64,000 nt of DNA from an uncultured bacterium (GTDB lineage: Bacteria; Hydrogenedentota; Hydrogenedentia; Hydrogenedentales; CAILVY01), in assembly GCA_937951485.1 (NCBI GenBank), contig CALEDJ010000018.1:1-64000 (forward strand), read 5' to 3'. Position 1 is the first letter of the stretch. Every line of letters begins with the position of its first letter. The notes under the pieces are model-generated. The model saw only the letters and a program-made list of their open reading frames with translations. It was not told the DNA's origin and made no database searches. Positions 8,154 through 16,336 of this stretch are shown one piece after another. Made by a program: the position numbers and the translations under genes.

Positions 8154-10457
8154 TCATGGACCGGCGAGTCGGTCGGGGCCGGGGGCGAGGTCGTCGTAGG
8201 GGCCGGCGGCATAGGAGAGGAGGTCGCGGAAGTTGGGGACGGCGGGGTTGGTGCGCTGGATGCGCCAGACGCCGTCTTTGTCGGTGAAGGTGATCCAGGC
8301 TTCAGCGCTTTCGGTGCGGGGGATGGTGATGATCTGGTCGGCGATGCGGCCGGCGGGGTCGCTCCAGGCGATGCCGGTGAGGGCGCAGTAGAGGAGGAGG
8401 TTGACTTCGCGGGTGGCGGCGTAGGGGTCGAAGTTCCAGCGGCGAATCTGGCGATGCATGCGGGGGGTGCGGCAGCGTTCGAAGAACCACTGGTAGGCGC
8501 GGCGGACGTATTGGAAGCCCCAGCCTTGGGCGTCTTCGTAGTCGGTGGCGTAGAGGTCCATGACGCCGTCGAGGTCGGCGGCCTGGAAGGCGCGTTCCCA
8601 CAGTTCGATGCGCTCGACGATGGCGCGCGCGGCGGCCTGCTGGGTATCGTCGAGGCCGTCGTAGTCGGGCCACCATGGCCTGGCTTCTTCCGGGGGCGCG
8701 GGGGATTCAGGGATGGGCGCGCTCTGCACGGCGGGCAGGAGCGGGCTGAGGATGGCTTCCTCGGCGATGCGGCTCTCCACCACGCTCAAGAGGAGATGTT
8801 CGCCGTAGTGAAGCATGCCCTCGAAGGGTTCGGTTTCATTGGTGAGCGCGGTGACGGCGTAGGCGAGCGTCTGGTCGGGGGGCGGGGCGGGGTCCACATA
8901 GCGCCGCTCGAGCAGGCCCACGGCAATCGGAATGTATTGCGGATTGGGGGGAATGCGTCGCAGTACGGTGTAGGATACATCGCCCTCGCGGAAGGGCCAT
9001 GTCAACTCGACGTTTTCGCCTTCGCGGCGGGCGGTGAAACGGCGCACGGGGGCGGGCGCGGCGTTCAGGGCGAAGCGTTGGGCGGCCAGCGTGTTCTCGC
9101 GGGTGTGCATGACGAAGATGCCGCGCCCGACAACGCTGATGAAGGCGTCGCCCCCGCCGTCGGGGCTGCGGTAGGGATCGAGGAGCCGCGCCCAGCCTTG
9201 GACCGAGTCCGCCGCGCCGGGCTGCACCAGCAGGGCGAATCCGCCCAGGGTATCCTGCGGCGCATAGGGCGAAAGGATGGGAATCCGGTATAAATCGCCG
9301 CGATTGAGCACCAGTTCGGTGATGTGCCCGGGCCGTTCCACGCCATAGGCCGCCTGCATCAGCAGTCCTTCGTCCAGCGTGGCGTCGAGGTCGCGGAGAT
9401 TCCGGTGAAAATCCCTGGGATTGGCGGCAGCCCCAAGTTGATAGGCGACCTGTGCCTTCTTCTCCACAAAATCCTTGCGCGCGATCAGTCCGCCCGCGAT
9501 CAGTTCCGTCATGGTGGGCAGGATTGCGGCGTCCCAATGCCGGCGCTGCGTACCAAACCAGAGGTCGTCGTCCGGCGAGAAGGCATAGACCGCCGCGCCG
9601 GCCATCGCGCCGTTCAGGATCATGGCGCGGTAGAGTGCGCTGGGGATTTTGGCGGGATTGGCGGGCGCGCCGAAAAGGTTGGGGGCGATGAACCGGGCGT
9701 CAGCGTACCAGCGCGAATCCGCCGCAATCCCCCATTGCGCGGCGCAGCCCTCCAGCCACAGGCCCATCACGGCGGCGGTCTGCGCCGCCGTGCCGGGACC
9801 GCGATGGAGGCAGGAAGGGATGACGTAGAACTGGCACTCGCGCATCTTGGCGAGCACCGGCGCGTAGTCCGGGTTCGCCATGAGCCGCAGCCAGGCCACG
9901 TCGCCCAGGGGCAGGTGCAGGAAGCGGCCGTAACGTGCGGCAGTCTCCAAAGCGCCGACGAGCCACCGCGCCAGCAGCGACACGCCCTCCTCGTCCACTG
10001 CCAGCGGGTCATAGACGTTCAGCGGCAGGTCGGTCGCCTCGACGCCCTTGACCGTGGTGAAGGCGCGCAGCAGCGCCTCCACCTGCGACACGGCGCAGCG
10101 ACGGCGCGGATCGTCGCCCGCAATCCGCAGCACCACCGGCACGTTTGCCTCCTGTAAGGGGGGCAGCATTGCCTGGTAATAGGCGTGACGGTCGCCGCGC
10201 GGCGCATCGGCCTGCATCACGGCGTAGGGGCGCACGGCATCGGGCATGGCGCGCCATGCTGCCATAATACGATCGGCGTGCTGTTCAGGCAGCGCGGCGG
10301 GTTCCGCCGCGCAATGAAAGATGAGGAGGGGGTGTTCCGCGCTGATTTCGATGGCGATCGGCGGATATTGCGCCGAAACGGCGACACCCGGCAGGAACGC
10401 CGCCAGAAAAAAGATCATCCCCCACAGGGCATTTTCCCGGAATGGCCAGTTATTCAT
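8154..10457 (-). CDS. GH98-like secreted protein with C-terminal NTF2-like domain
   Basis: A 767-residue protein with a signal peptide (cleavage near AVSAQ, residue 30). Residues about 35-400 resemble the GH98 catalytic domain (blood-group-type endo-beta-galactosidases): AMPDAVRPYAVMQ near the start, and GLWLEGCAAQWG then WYADARF in the order seen in GH98. The middle resembles the beta-rich accessory region. Residues about 625-767 look like a SnoaL/NTF2-like domain (WERAFQAADLDGVMDLYATD). Start ATG 10457 puts the hydrophobic core in place; 13 more residues upstream are possible. The GH98 call rests on remembered family motifs. Confidence 0.6.
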   Translation of the reverse strand: MNNWPFRENALWGMIFFLAAFLPGVAVSAQYPPIAIEISAEHPLLIFHCAAEPAALPEQHADRIMAAWRAMPDAVRPYAVMQADAPRGDRHAYYQAMLPPLQEANVPVVLRIAGDDPRRRCAVSQVEALLRAFTTVKGVEATDLPLNVYDPLAVDEEGVSLLARWLVGALETAARYGRFLHLPLGDVAWLRLMANPDYAPVLAKMRECQFYVIPSCLHRGPGTAAQTAAVMGLWLEGCAAQWGIAADSRWYADARFIAPNLFGAPANPAKIPSALYRAMILNGAMAGAAVYAFSPDDDLWFGTQRRHWDAAILPTMTELIAGGLIARKDFVEKKAQVAYQLGAAANPRDFHRNLRDLDATLDEGLLMQAAYGVERPGHITELVLNRGDLYRIPILSPYAPQDTLGGFALLVQPGAADSVQGWARLLDPYRSPDGGGDAFISVVGRGIFVMHTRENTLAAQRFALNAAPAPVRRFTARREGENVELTWPFREGDVSYTVLRRIPPNPQYIPIAVGLLERRYVDPAPPPDQTLAYAVTALTNETEPFEGMLHYGEHLLLSVVESRIAEEAILSPLLPAVQSAPIPESPAPPEEARPWWPDYDGLDDTQQAAARAIVERIELWERAFQAADLDGVMDLYATDYEDAQGWGFQYVRRAYQWFFERCRTPRMHRQIRRWNFDPYAATREVNLLLYCALTGIAWSDPAGRIADQIITIPRTESAEAWITFTDKDGVWRIQRTNPAVPNFRDLLSYAAGPYDDLAPGPDRLAGP

Positions 10458-10878
10458 CTCGGCAGGATTGTATGTCACTGGAATCGCCAGGCACAAATGG
10501 AATGCGGAATGTGGAACGCGGAGTGCGGAATCGGTGATGGGAAACTGAAGTTGTGTTCATGAGGTGGGGAGATCGGTGGCAAAACGTGGCCGCGACCGGC
10601 GATGTGAGCAGCGGCGGGAACGTTGTGTTCATGAGGTGGGGAGATCGGTGGCAAGACCCGCCGGGATCGGGGAAAACGCGGGAACAGCACTGGCTGGGCG
10701 TTGGCGTTTCCAAAAAGTTTACTGGAGCAGTCGGACGGGTCGGACCAGTTGGACTTTTGGAACTTGCCGGACCAATCGGATTTGAAGAACTCAAAGGACT
10801 TTCCAGACGCATCGTGCTGGTTGGAGGCGGAAGCAGCCCAGGCATTCCGCATTCCGCACTCCGCATTCCGCATTTCAC
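10458..10878. other. Intergenic region with repeats
   Basis: About 420 bases. Besides the 32-bp direct repeat listed separately, it is flanked by imperfect inverted copies of a GCGGAATGCGGA microrepeat (about 10499-10533 and 10848-10877). It also has a run of TCGGAC/TTGGAC triplet-like units (about 10723-10780) similar to 54550-54575. No gene seen. Confidence 0.6.
10551..10654 (+). repeat. 32-bp direct repeat, period 72
   Basis: A 32-bp sequence beginning TTGTGTTCATGAGGTGGGGA is identical at 10551-10582 and 10623-10654. The intervening 40 bases are not repeated. It lies just upstream of the GH98-like gene start. Confidence 0.85.
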
Positions 10879-13065
10879 TTATTCTTCATCCGTAAAATGG
10901 CGGATCGCGCCGGTCTCGTCGGTCTTGATGACATACATGTCGCGACCGCCCGCGCCGAACGATTCGGTGTATCCGGCGAAAAGAAGTGCGCCTGTGGCGT
11001 TTCGCGCCACGGCGTTGGCAACGTCGGCGCGCGCGCCGCCGTGTGCGATGCCCCAATGCGGGGCGCCTTCGGCGTCCTCGCCGGTCCACACGGGCATGCC
11101 GAGCGCATCCAGGCGCAGCAGGTACATGTCCAACAGCCCTGCGCCATAGGATGCGGTGCTCCCCGCCACGACGAATCCGCCGTCTTCGATCGCCACAGCG
11201 GCGTTTGCGCGGTCATCCAGAGGGCCGCCGTAGCGCTGTTCCCACAATAGGTCGCCGTTGGCTGCCACACGCACCAGATAGACGTCTGCGGGAGCGCCAT
11301 CGGCGGACCAGCCGGCGAGCAGGAAGCCGCCGTCGTCGCCCTGCGCCAGGGCGCGCGCCGCGTCGTCGCCCCAACCGCCGTAGGTGCGGGTCCATTGCAC
11401 GATGCCGCTGCGGTTTGTCTTTGCCAACAGCATGTCCCAGCCGCGCTCGCTCACTGCGGCGTCCACCGCCCCGGCGAGCGCCAGCCCGTCGGCGGTTTCC
11501 ACCATGGCATTCACGCGCATGGATGCATCGCCGCCGATGGACCGGGACCAGAGCAATCCGCCGTCCGCATCGAACTTATACAGGATAATCGTTGAGAGAT
11601 TCAGGGGGTCCACCGCGGTTACGGCAACCGCCAGTCCGCCGTCCGCCGTGGCGACCACGGCATTCGCGACGTTCTCGGCTTCGCGCCCGAAGGTGCGGCT
11701 CCACAGGCGCTGGCCGTCGGCATCGGTCCGCACGAGATGCGCATCCACGCCGGTTTCGGTGCCGATGGCGCCGGCGACTGCAAAGCCGCCGTCGCTGGTT
11801 TGCGCGAGCGCGTTGGCGTAGTCGTCGCCTGCGCCGCCGAAAGTGCGCAGCCACGCGAGTTCGCCGTCGGGCCTGATCCTTGCCAGCGCCATGTCGCGCC
11901 CGCCCGCGCCCTGGGACTGCGTGAAACCGGCGAGCGCCATGCCGCCGGCTGGCAGCGCCACAATGGCGTTGGCCGCATCGGCGGCTGCGCCGCCTACGGT
12001 CACCTTGTCGCGCAGCGCGTGAATCAGATCCGCTTTGGTGACAGCGTCCGAACCGAATTCGCCGCTCACAGTAAGCGTCACGCTGAAAAGTCCGGGGCGC
12101 GTATAGGTGTGCGTAGGACTGTGATCCTGGCTTGTGCCGCCGTCGCCGAAATCCCAATGCCAGGTCAGGTCCGGCGCGTTGCCGGGGTCCGATTGGTCCG
12201 TGAACGTGACCCGCAACGGCACAAGGCCGTCGGTGGGTGCAGCGGAAAAACGGGCTACCGGCGGGATTTTGGCAAGGATTTCGACCAGGCCTGTTTTGAC
12301 CAGCGTGTTGTCGCCGTGCTTGCTTTTCACGCGCAACGAGACGGAATAAATGCCGGGGGTCGTGTAGGTGTGACACGGATTGCGCCGCGTGCTGATGATA
12401 CCGTCGCCGAAGTTCCATTCCCAGTATGTGATCGGCGCGGTGCCGGGCGCGGACAGGTCCAGAAACTTCACCGTGAATTTCGGATAATCGCGCAGGATTT
12501 CATCGTCTTCCGTATCCGCTTCGGTCGCCGTCAGCATTTTTTCTGTCGGCGTTTCCGGCGCGGCGCTTTCGTTATCGCCGTTGCTTTCTCCCTCGCCTTC
12601 CTCTTCGCCTTCGCCTTCGCCTTCTCCTTCGCCGACGGGGTCATCGGGTTCATCAACGCAGTCCGCTTCCGTGGCCGCTCCGGCGGTGAAATCGGCCACA
12701 GGCGCCACTTTCTCCATCACGGTGATATAGGCTTTTTTTTCCGCCCTTCCTGAACCGTGGGCGCTGATTACCTCCAGGCTGACCGTGTAAATGCCGGGTT
12801 GACTGTAAACATGAATGGGGTGTTGTGTTTGGAGGATTGTCCCATCGCCTGCGCGCCAAATCCACGCGGCGACCGGAGCGCTGCCCGGCGCAGAAGCATC
12901 CGCGAATCGCACGGTCAACGGCGCGTAGCCGTTCAGGGGATAAGCGCTGAAATCGGCCTCGGGGGCGATACGCGGGGGCGGCGGCGTTGGGGGACATCCG
13001 GTCAGCATCACAAGCGCCATCGAGGTGAAAAGCGCCGCACCGGCGCCCGCGAATGACTTTATCAT
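10879..13065 (-). CDS. PKD-domain lipoprotein with beta-propeller-like repeats
   Basis: A 728-residue predicted lipoprotein. The signal peptide ends in a lipobox (VMLTGC), so it should be lipid-anchored. Three PKD domains follow (about 35-115, 195-265 and 270-345), with the signature WDFGDG in the third and WNFGDG in the second. Between PKD 1 and 2 is an acidic Glu-Gly linker of repeated GE units. Residues about 350-725 carry roughly seven repeats of the form GG..DDxANA...DGGFxVAG, probably a beta-propeller. AAAGGAGA lies 5-6 nt before ATG 13065. Likely an extracellular adhesion or glycan-binding protein; no enzyme motif seen. Confidence 0.85.
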   Translation of the reverse strand: MIKSFAGAGAALFTSMALVMLTGCPPTPPPPRIAPEADFSAYPLNGYAPLTVRFADASAPGSAPVAAWIWRAGDGTILQTQHPIHVYSQPGIYTVSLEVISAHGSGRAEKKAYITVMEKVAPVADFTAGAATEADCVDEPDDPVGEGEGEGEGEEEGEGESNGDNESAAPETPTEKMLTATEADTEDDEILRDYPKFTVKFLDLSAPGTAPITYWEWNFGDGIISTRRNPCHTYTTPGIYSVSLRVKSKHGDNTLVKTGLVEILAKIPPVARFSAAPTDGLVPLRVTFTDQSDPGNAPDLTWHWDFGDGGTSQDHSPTHTYTRPGLFSVTLTVSGEFGSDAVTKADLIHALRDKVTVGGAAADAANAIVALPAGGMALAGFTQSQGAGGRDMALARIRPDGELAWLRTFGGAGDDYANALAQTSDGGFAVAGAIGTETGVDAHLVRTDADGQRLWSRTFGREAENVANAVVATADGGLAVAVTAVDPLNLSTIILYKFDADGGLLWSRSIGGDASMRVNAMVETADGLALAGAVDAAVSERGWDMLLAKTNRSGIVQWTRTYGGWGDDAARALAQGDDGGFLLAGWSADGAPADVYLVRVAANGDLLWEQRYGGPLDDRANAAVAIEDGGFVVAGSTASYGAGLLDMYLLRLDALGMPVWTGEDAEGAPHWGIAHGGARADVANAVARNATGALLFAGYTESFGAGGRDMYVIKTDETGAIRHFTDEE

Positions 13066-13310
13066 GCGTTTCTCCTTTAACATTTCCAAGGTGTGCCGGC
13101 CTGGCGGCACCGAAGCACCGCCGCGAGACGGCGGACCCGCACACAATATTCCTCCATCATCTTTTTATTATCCCAAAAAGCGCCCATGGGTTGCCTCTTT
13201 GTTGAAATTGTGCAGGGTGTAGCGCCTTGAGGACCTCCCTCTGATGTGATTTTCAGCGCCGACGTGGTGTATAAGGCTTCCCTCAAACGAAGCCGTTGCA
13301 AGGATAGACC

Positions 13311-13865
13311 ATGGGAAAACACACTGTCCGTTTTTGTTGTCATCACTGCCTGCATTGCTGCACCGATGTGATTTGCCTGCCGACGCCCTATGATGTCATC
13401 CGCATTGTGCGGGAAACCGGCGAGAATCCGTACCGCTTTCTGGAGTTCCTGCAACCCGATGAGATCACGGGGGTGGAGAAGAGTGACCCCACATGGCTCC
13501 GCGTCGGCAAGGAACGCTATATGATGGCCCTGCGCCGCGACACGAAATGCGTCTTTCTCGACATGCGCACCCGCCGGTGCCGCATCTACGAGGCCAGGCC
13601 CATCCTCTGCCGCCTTTATCCGTTCAAGTTGCGGGAAACACGTGACGGCGCGTTCAAAGCATTCACCCTCCACAGCGACGTGGACTGCCCACGCCACCGC
13701 GACGGCGTGGCGCACACCCAACCCCTGTACGATCTCTATCTCGAAGACAGCCGTCATCAGCAGGATTACTGCGATCTCGTCGCGGTCTTCAACCGACGCG
13801 CGTATCCGGGGAAAAAACCGGAGGATTTCATCGGAATGTTTGTAGAGAACAGTAAAGATATTTAA
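13311..13865 (+). CDS. YkgJ family cysteine-cluster protein
   Basis: A 184-residue protein with the YkgJ (zinc/iron-chelating) pattern: CCHHCLHCC at residues 9-17, then TKCVFLD, RRCRIYEARPILCRLYPF, and a late conserved Cys. Family members bind a metal or Fe-S cluster; the biochemical role is unknown. It is transcribed away from the PKD lipoprotein, with about 245 bases between them that hold no gene. A weak extended -10 (TGGGATAAT on the minus strand, near 13166) could serve the lipoprotein. Confidence 0.85.
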   Translation: MGKHTVRFCCHHCLHCCTDVICLPTPYDVIRIVRETGENPYRFLEFLQPDEITGVEKSDPTWLRVGKERYMMALRRDTKCVFLDMRTRRCRIYEARPILCRLYPFKLRETRDGAFKAFTLHSDVDCPRHRDGVAHTQPLYDLYLEDSRHQQDYCDLVAVFNRRAYPGKKPEDFIGMFVENSKDI

Positions 13866-14107
13866 GTATAATCATAAAATAACATTTTTGTATATGGACG
13901 CTTTTCGCGCCAACGGCGAATAAACGGCTGTGTTCCGGTGTTTATCTTCCTGGAAAGGCGGGCGATACCATGAGAGGCATTCAAAGGCGACAGATGACAG
14001 AGAATGGTGCTGCACAGGGCGGCGCGACGTATGGCAGGGCAAATTGTGCAGAGCCCCACATGTTGTGGGGCGGCAAAAAAATTTGCCAAATAATGCGGTC
14101 AAAAGGG

Positions 14108-14136
14108 TTGACTGGGCATCAGTCATTTGCTATACT
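14108..14136 (+). promoter_or_regulatory. Sigma70 promoter of first porin
   Basis: TTGACT, exactly 17 nt, TATACT, with an extended -10 (TGCTATACT at 14128-14136). The predicted start near 14143 gives a leader of about 300 nt before the porin start. Confidence 0.75.
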
Positions 14137-14142
14137 TCCCCA

Positions 14143-14445
14143 AGATGGTTGAGGAACGCCCACAAGTGATGGGGAGAGTTCCGCGAGGAAAAATTCGCAT
14201 TTGGAAGAACTGGGGAGTAAAATCCCATGTAAGTGGGCCTGCGAATCCGGAAGCGAGAGGAGGGATGCAAGGCACTGCCAAGGCGACCTTCCGGGCACAG
14301 ACCAGGGAATATTTTGAGCGGAGTTGAGAAACGGAACGGAAGTCACGTGCGAAGCGATGGGATGCTTCGCAGGGAGAGGTCGCCCCGAAAGGGGAGGCGG
14401 CGAATAAGTGACTGAAGTTTGAAACCAAAAAGGAGAATGCGCACG
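14143..14445 (+). promoter_or_regulatory. Folded 5' leader RNA of first porin
   Basis: The leader contains several perfect stems. ATTCGCA (14193-14199) pairs with TGCGAAT (14240-14246). CCGGAAG (14247-14253) pairs with CTTCCGG (14288-14294), enclosing GGCACTGCC. AGTCAC (14341-14346) pairs with GTGACT (14408-14413), enclosing the hairpins GCGAAGC/GCTTCGC and CCCC-GAAA-GGGG as a three-way junction. The Shine-Dalgarno AGGAG is at 14431-14435. It matches no riboswitch consensus I can recall. A regulatory role in porin expression is inferred. The upstream part of the gap (13866-14107) holds no gene. Confidence 0.6.
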
Positions 14446-15705
14446 ATGCGTATAGTCAAGGTGATGATGATCACGGCCCTGATTGCGGCCATGGGAACGG
14501 TGGCGTACGCTGAACTGCAATCGGTGCAGGTGGGCGGCCAAATCCGTATCCGCGGGAACTACTATGTCGGCGACGACACGAAGCGAAATGACATTTCGTT
14601 CGTGGAGCAGCGGACGCGGTTGAACGTGAAGGCTGATTTTACGGATGACGTCACGGCGTTCATCGAACTCGACAGTTACGACATCTGGGGCGAGGATTTC
14701 AGGTCGAACTACGTGACCGGCGTGGATGCGCGCGCGGCCAGCGTGGACGACGTGGAAATCTACCAGGCCTATGTCGAGGCGAAAAACATGTGGGGCACCG
14801 GTCTGGAACTGAAGGTCGGTCGCCAGGAAATCGCGTTGGGCAGCCAGTGGCTGGTGGGTGTCAATGACAAGTCACAACTGTTCCGCGGCCTGTCTTTCGA
14901 CGCCATTAAGATCGGCTACGTGATGGAAGATTACTTCCGCGCCCATGTGTTCTGGGCGAAACTGGCCGAGAGTTTCGGCGACATACTTCACAGTGACATT
15001 GACCTGTACGGTGTCTATGCCACGCTGACCATGATCGAAAACGTCGAGATTGACGCCTATTATCTGTATCTCCGCAACGACCTCAATTATCCCGGCAAAG
15101 CGGACAATGTCCACACCATTGGCGTGCGCGCCGGCGGTGAAGTGATCGGGATTGACTTCGAGGCGGAAGCGGCGTTTCAGTTCGGCGACGACAAGTCCCG
15201 CTTGAGCACCAACTTCGGCTCGAACGTGGAAGTGGGCTACACAGTGGACCTGGACCCGATGTCGCTGCGTCCGTTTGCGGGCTTTGCCTGCTTCATTGAC
15301 TGCGGCAAGGATTTCTTCGGACGTCCCGACGCGGGCTTCAACCGCCTGTTCTCGAACTGGGAATACAGCGAGTTCATTGACCACACCACGTTGAGCAATG
15401 CCTACATCCCGCGGCTTGGTGTTGATTTTTCGCCTCATGAGAGCATTGACCTGAGGCTGGTCGGCACCTACATCCGTGCAGAGCAGCCGCTGCGCCGTGA
15501 CAAGACGGCGGCTTGGGAAATGGGCATTCACGGCGAATACCGCTACACCGAAGACTTGGCCTTCCGCGCCGGCTTCGCCAAAATGTGGGTGCAGGACGGC
15601 ATTCAGCGCGGCTATCCGCTTGTGCTGAACGGTCAGGCCGCCTTCAATCCGCGCGGCAGCGAGCACCTGTATTATTCCTATCTCGAAACCGAGATCAAGT
15701 TCTAA
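14446..15705 (+). CDS. Outer-membrane porin, alginate-export (AlgE-like) family, paralog 1
   Basis: A 419-residue protein with a signal peptide ending VAYA, then alternating beta strands ending in an aromatic-rich C-terminus with a terminal Phe, as in outer-membrane barrels. The segment KVGRQEIALGSQWLVGVND followed by RGLSFDAIKIGY matches the alginate-export porin pattern (GRQ...GxxRLVG...RTFDAxRL). ATG 14446 sits 10 nt from AGGAG; the ATG at 14437 is too close. It is clearly paralogous to the protein at 16337, sharing the mature N-terminus AELQSVQVGG. Substrate unknown; diffusion of anionic oligosaccharides is plausible. Confidence 0.8.
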   Translation: MRIVKVMMITALIAAMGTVAYAELQSVQVGGQIRIRGNYYVGDDTKRNDISFVEQRTRLNVKADFTDDVTAFIELDSYDIWGEDFRSNYVTGVDARAASVDDVEIYQAYVEAKNMWGTGLELKVGRQEIALGSQWLVGVNDKSQLFRGLSFDAIKIGYVMEDYFRAHVFWAKLAESFGDILHSDIDLYGVYATLTMIENVEIDAYYLYLRNDLNYPGKADNVHTIGVRAGGEVIGIDFEAEAAFQFGDDKSRLSTNFGSNVEVGYTVDLDPMSLRPFAGFACFIDCGKDFFGRPDAGFNRLFSNWEYSEFIDHTTLSNAYIPRLGVDFSPHESIDLRLVGTYIRAEQPLRRDKTAAWEMGIHGEYRYTEDLAFRAGFAKMWVQDGIQRGYPLVLNGQAAFNPRGSEHLYYSYLETEIKF

Positions 15706-15736
15706 GCGCGCCCTGCGGCGCATTATTTGGTCATCG

Positions 15737-15781
15737 CGCGCGCCCCTGGGGATGAAGCATCCAAGGGGCGTGCTTTCTTTT
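15737..15781 (+). terminator. Intrinsic terminator after first porin
   Basis: A GC-rich imperfect hairpin (GCGCCCCTGGGGATG / CATCCAAGGGGCGTGC, loop AAG) is followed by TTTCTTTT, starting about 30 nt after the porin stop. Confidence 0.7.
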
Positions 15782-15863
15782 GATCATGTCAATTGGGTGC
15801 GACAAATACTTGATGGCGCCCACTGTCGCCGGGATTTCGGCCGCGGGAAGCCCGCATGGCTCT

Positions 15864-15927
15864 GACAGGCTAAGGCCTGTACTCCAGAACGATCCGTCAG
15901 GACAGGCTGAAGCCTGTACTCCTGAAC
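15864..15927 (-). repeat. Two copies of a dispersed 27-bp palindromic repeat
   Basis: Copies at 15864-15890 and 15901-15927 share GACAGGCTRARGCCTGTACT followed by CCWGAAC. The core is palindromic (ACAGGCT...AGCCTGT). Inverted-orientation copies lie at 25375-25401 and 54590-54615. The rest of the 15706-16336 gap holds the sigma54 site listed next and no gene. Confidence 0.85.
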
Positions 15928-16185
15928 GCAAGGGGACTGTCGCGGCGTCCTGAAAGAAGCGACATCGCGGTGATCTTTCTGACCAGGAAACTACGGCATG
16001 GTAGGCCTTTAATCCTGCCGATGAAAGCCAGATTGCGATCAATGATGGCCACCCGAATGGTTTCCGCCATTCATTTACAGGTTGTTGCATAAGACATAAC
16101 CTCCTGCCTCACAATTGCTTGCATGGATTTCCAACAAATTTCCTTCATGACGAATCCGGCTTGAATGCCCAGGTCTGGTTATTTT

Positions 16186-16201
16186 TGGCACAAAGGTTGC
16201 T
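16186..16201 (+). promoter_or_regulatory. Sigma54 (RpoN) -24/-12 promoter of second porin
   Basis: TGGCACA-AAGG-TTGCT fits the RpoN consensus TGGCACG-N4-TTGCW with one mismatch and the invariant GG/GC spacing. It faces the second porin, whose start is about 125 nt downstream of the predicted start site. No RpoN activator gene is in the window. Confidence 0.7.
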
Positions 16202-16336
16202 CATTCCTGTTGGTTTGAAAAAGAAGGCAGAGATGGTGTGGAATGATTCTTTGTGGATCTTGTCTGTCCCGCAAAACGTTTTCACTGGGAGGATGTTTTG
16301 CAGTATGTGGAGAGCAACGTCAGGAGGGCCGGAAAG

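Noticed and set aside
7872-9293. Long plus-strand reading frame opposite the GH98-like gene
   Set aside because: It is the GC-rich shadow of the minus-strand gene; composition is Gly/Val/Asp-rich without domains.
14143-14445. Known riboswitch (cobalamin, glycine, cyclic-di-GMP)
   Set aside because: Short resemblances (GCGAATCCGG, GGGAGAG, GGGATGCAAGGC) do not come with the rest of each consensus.
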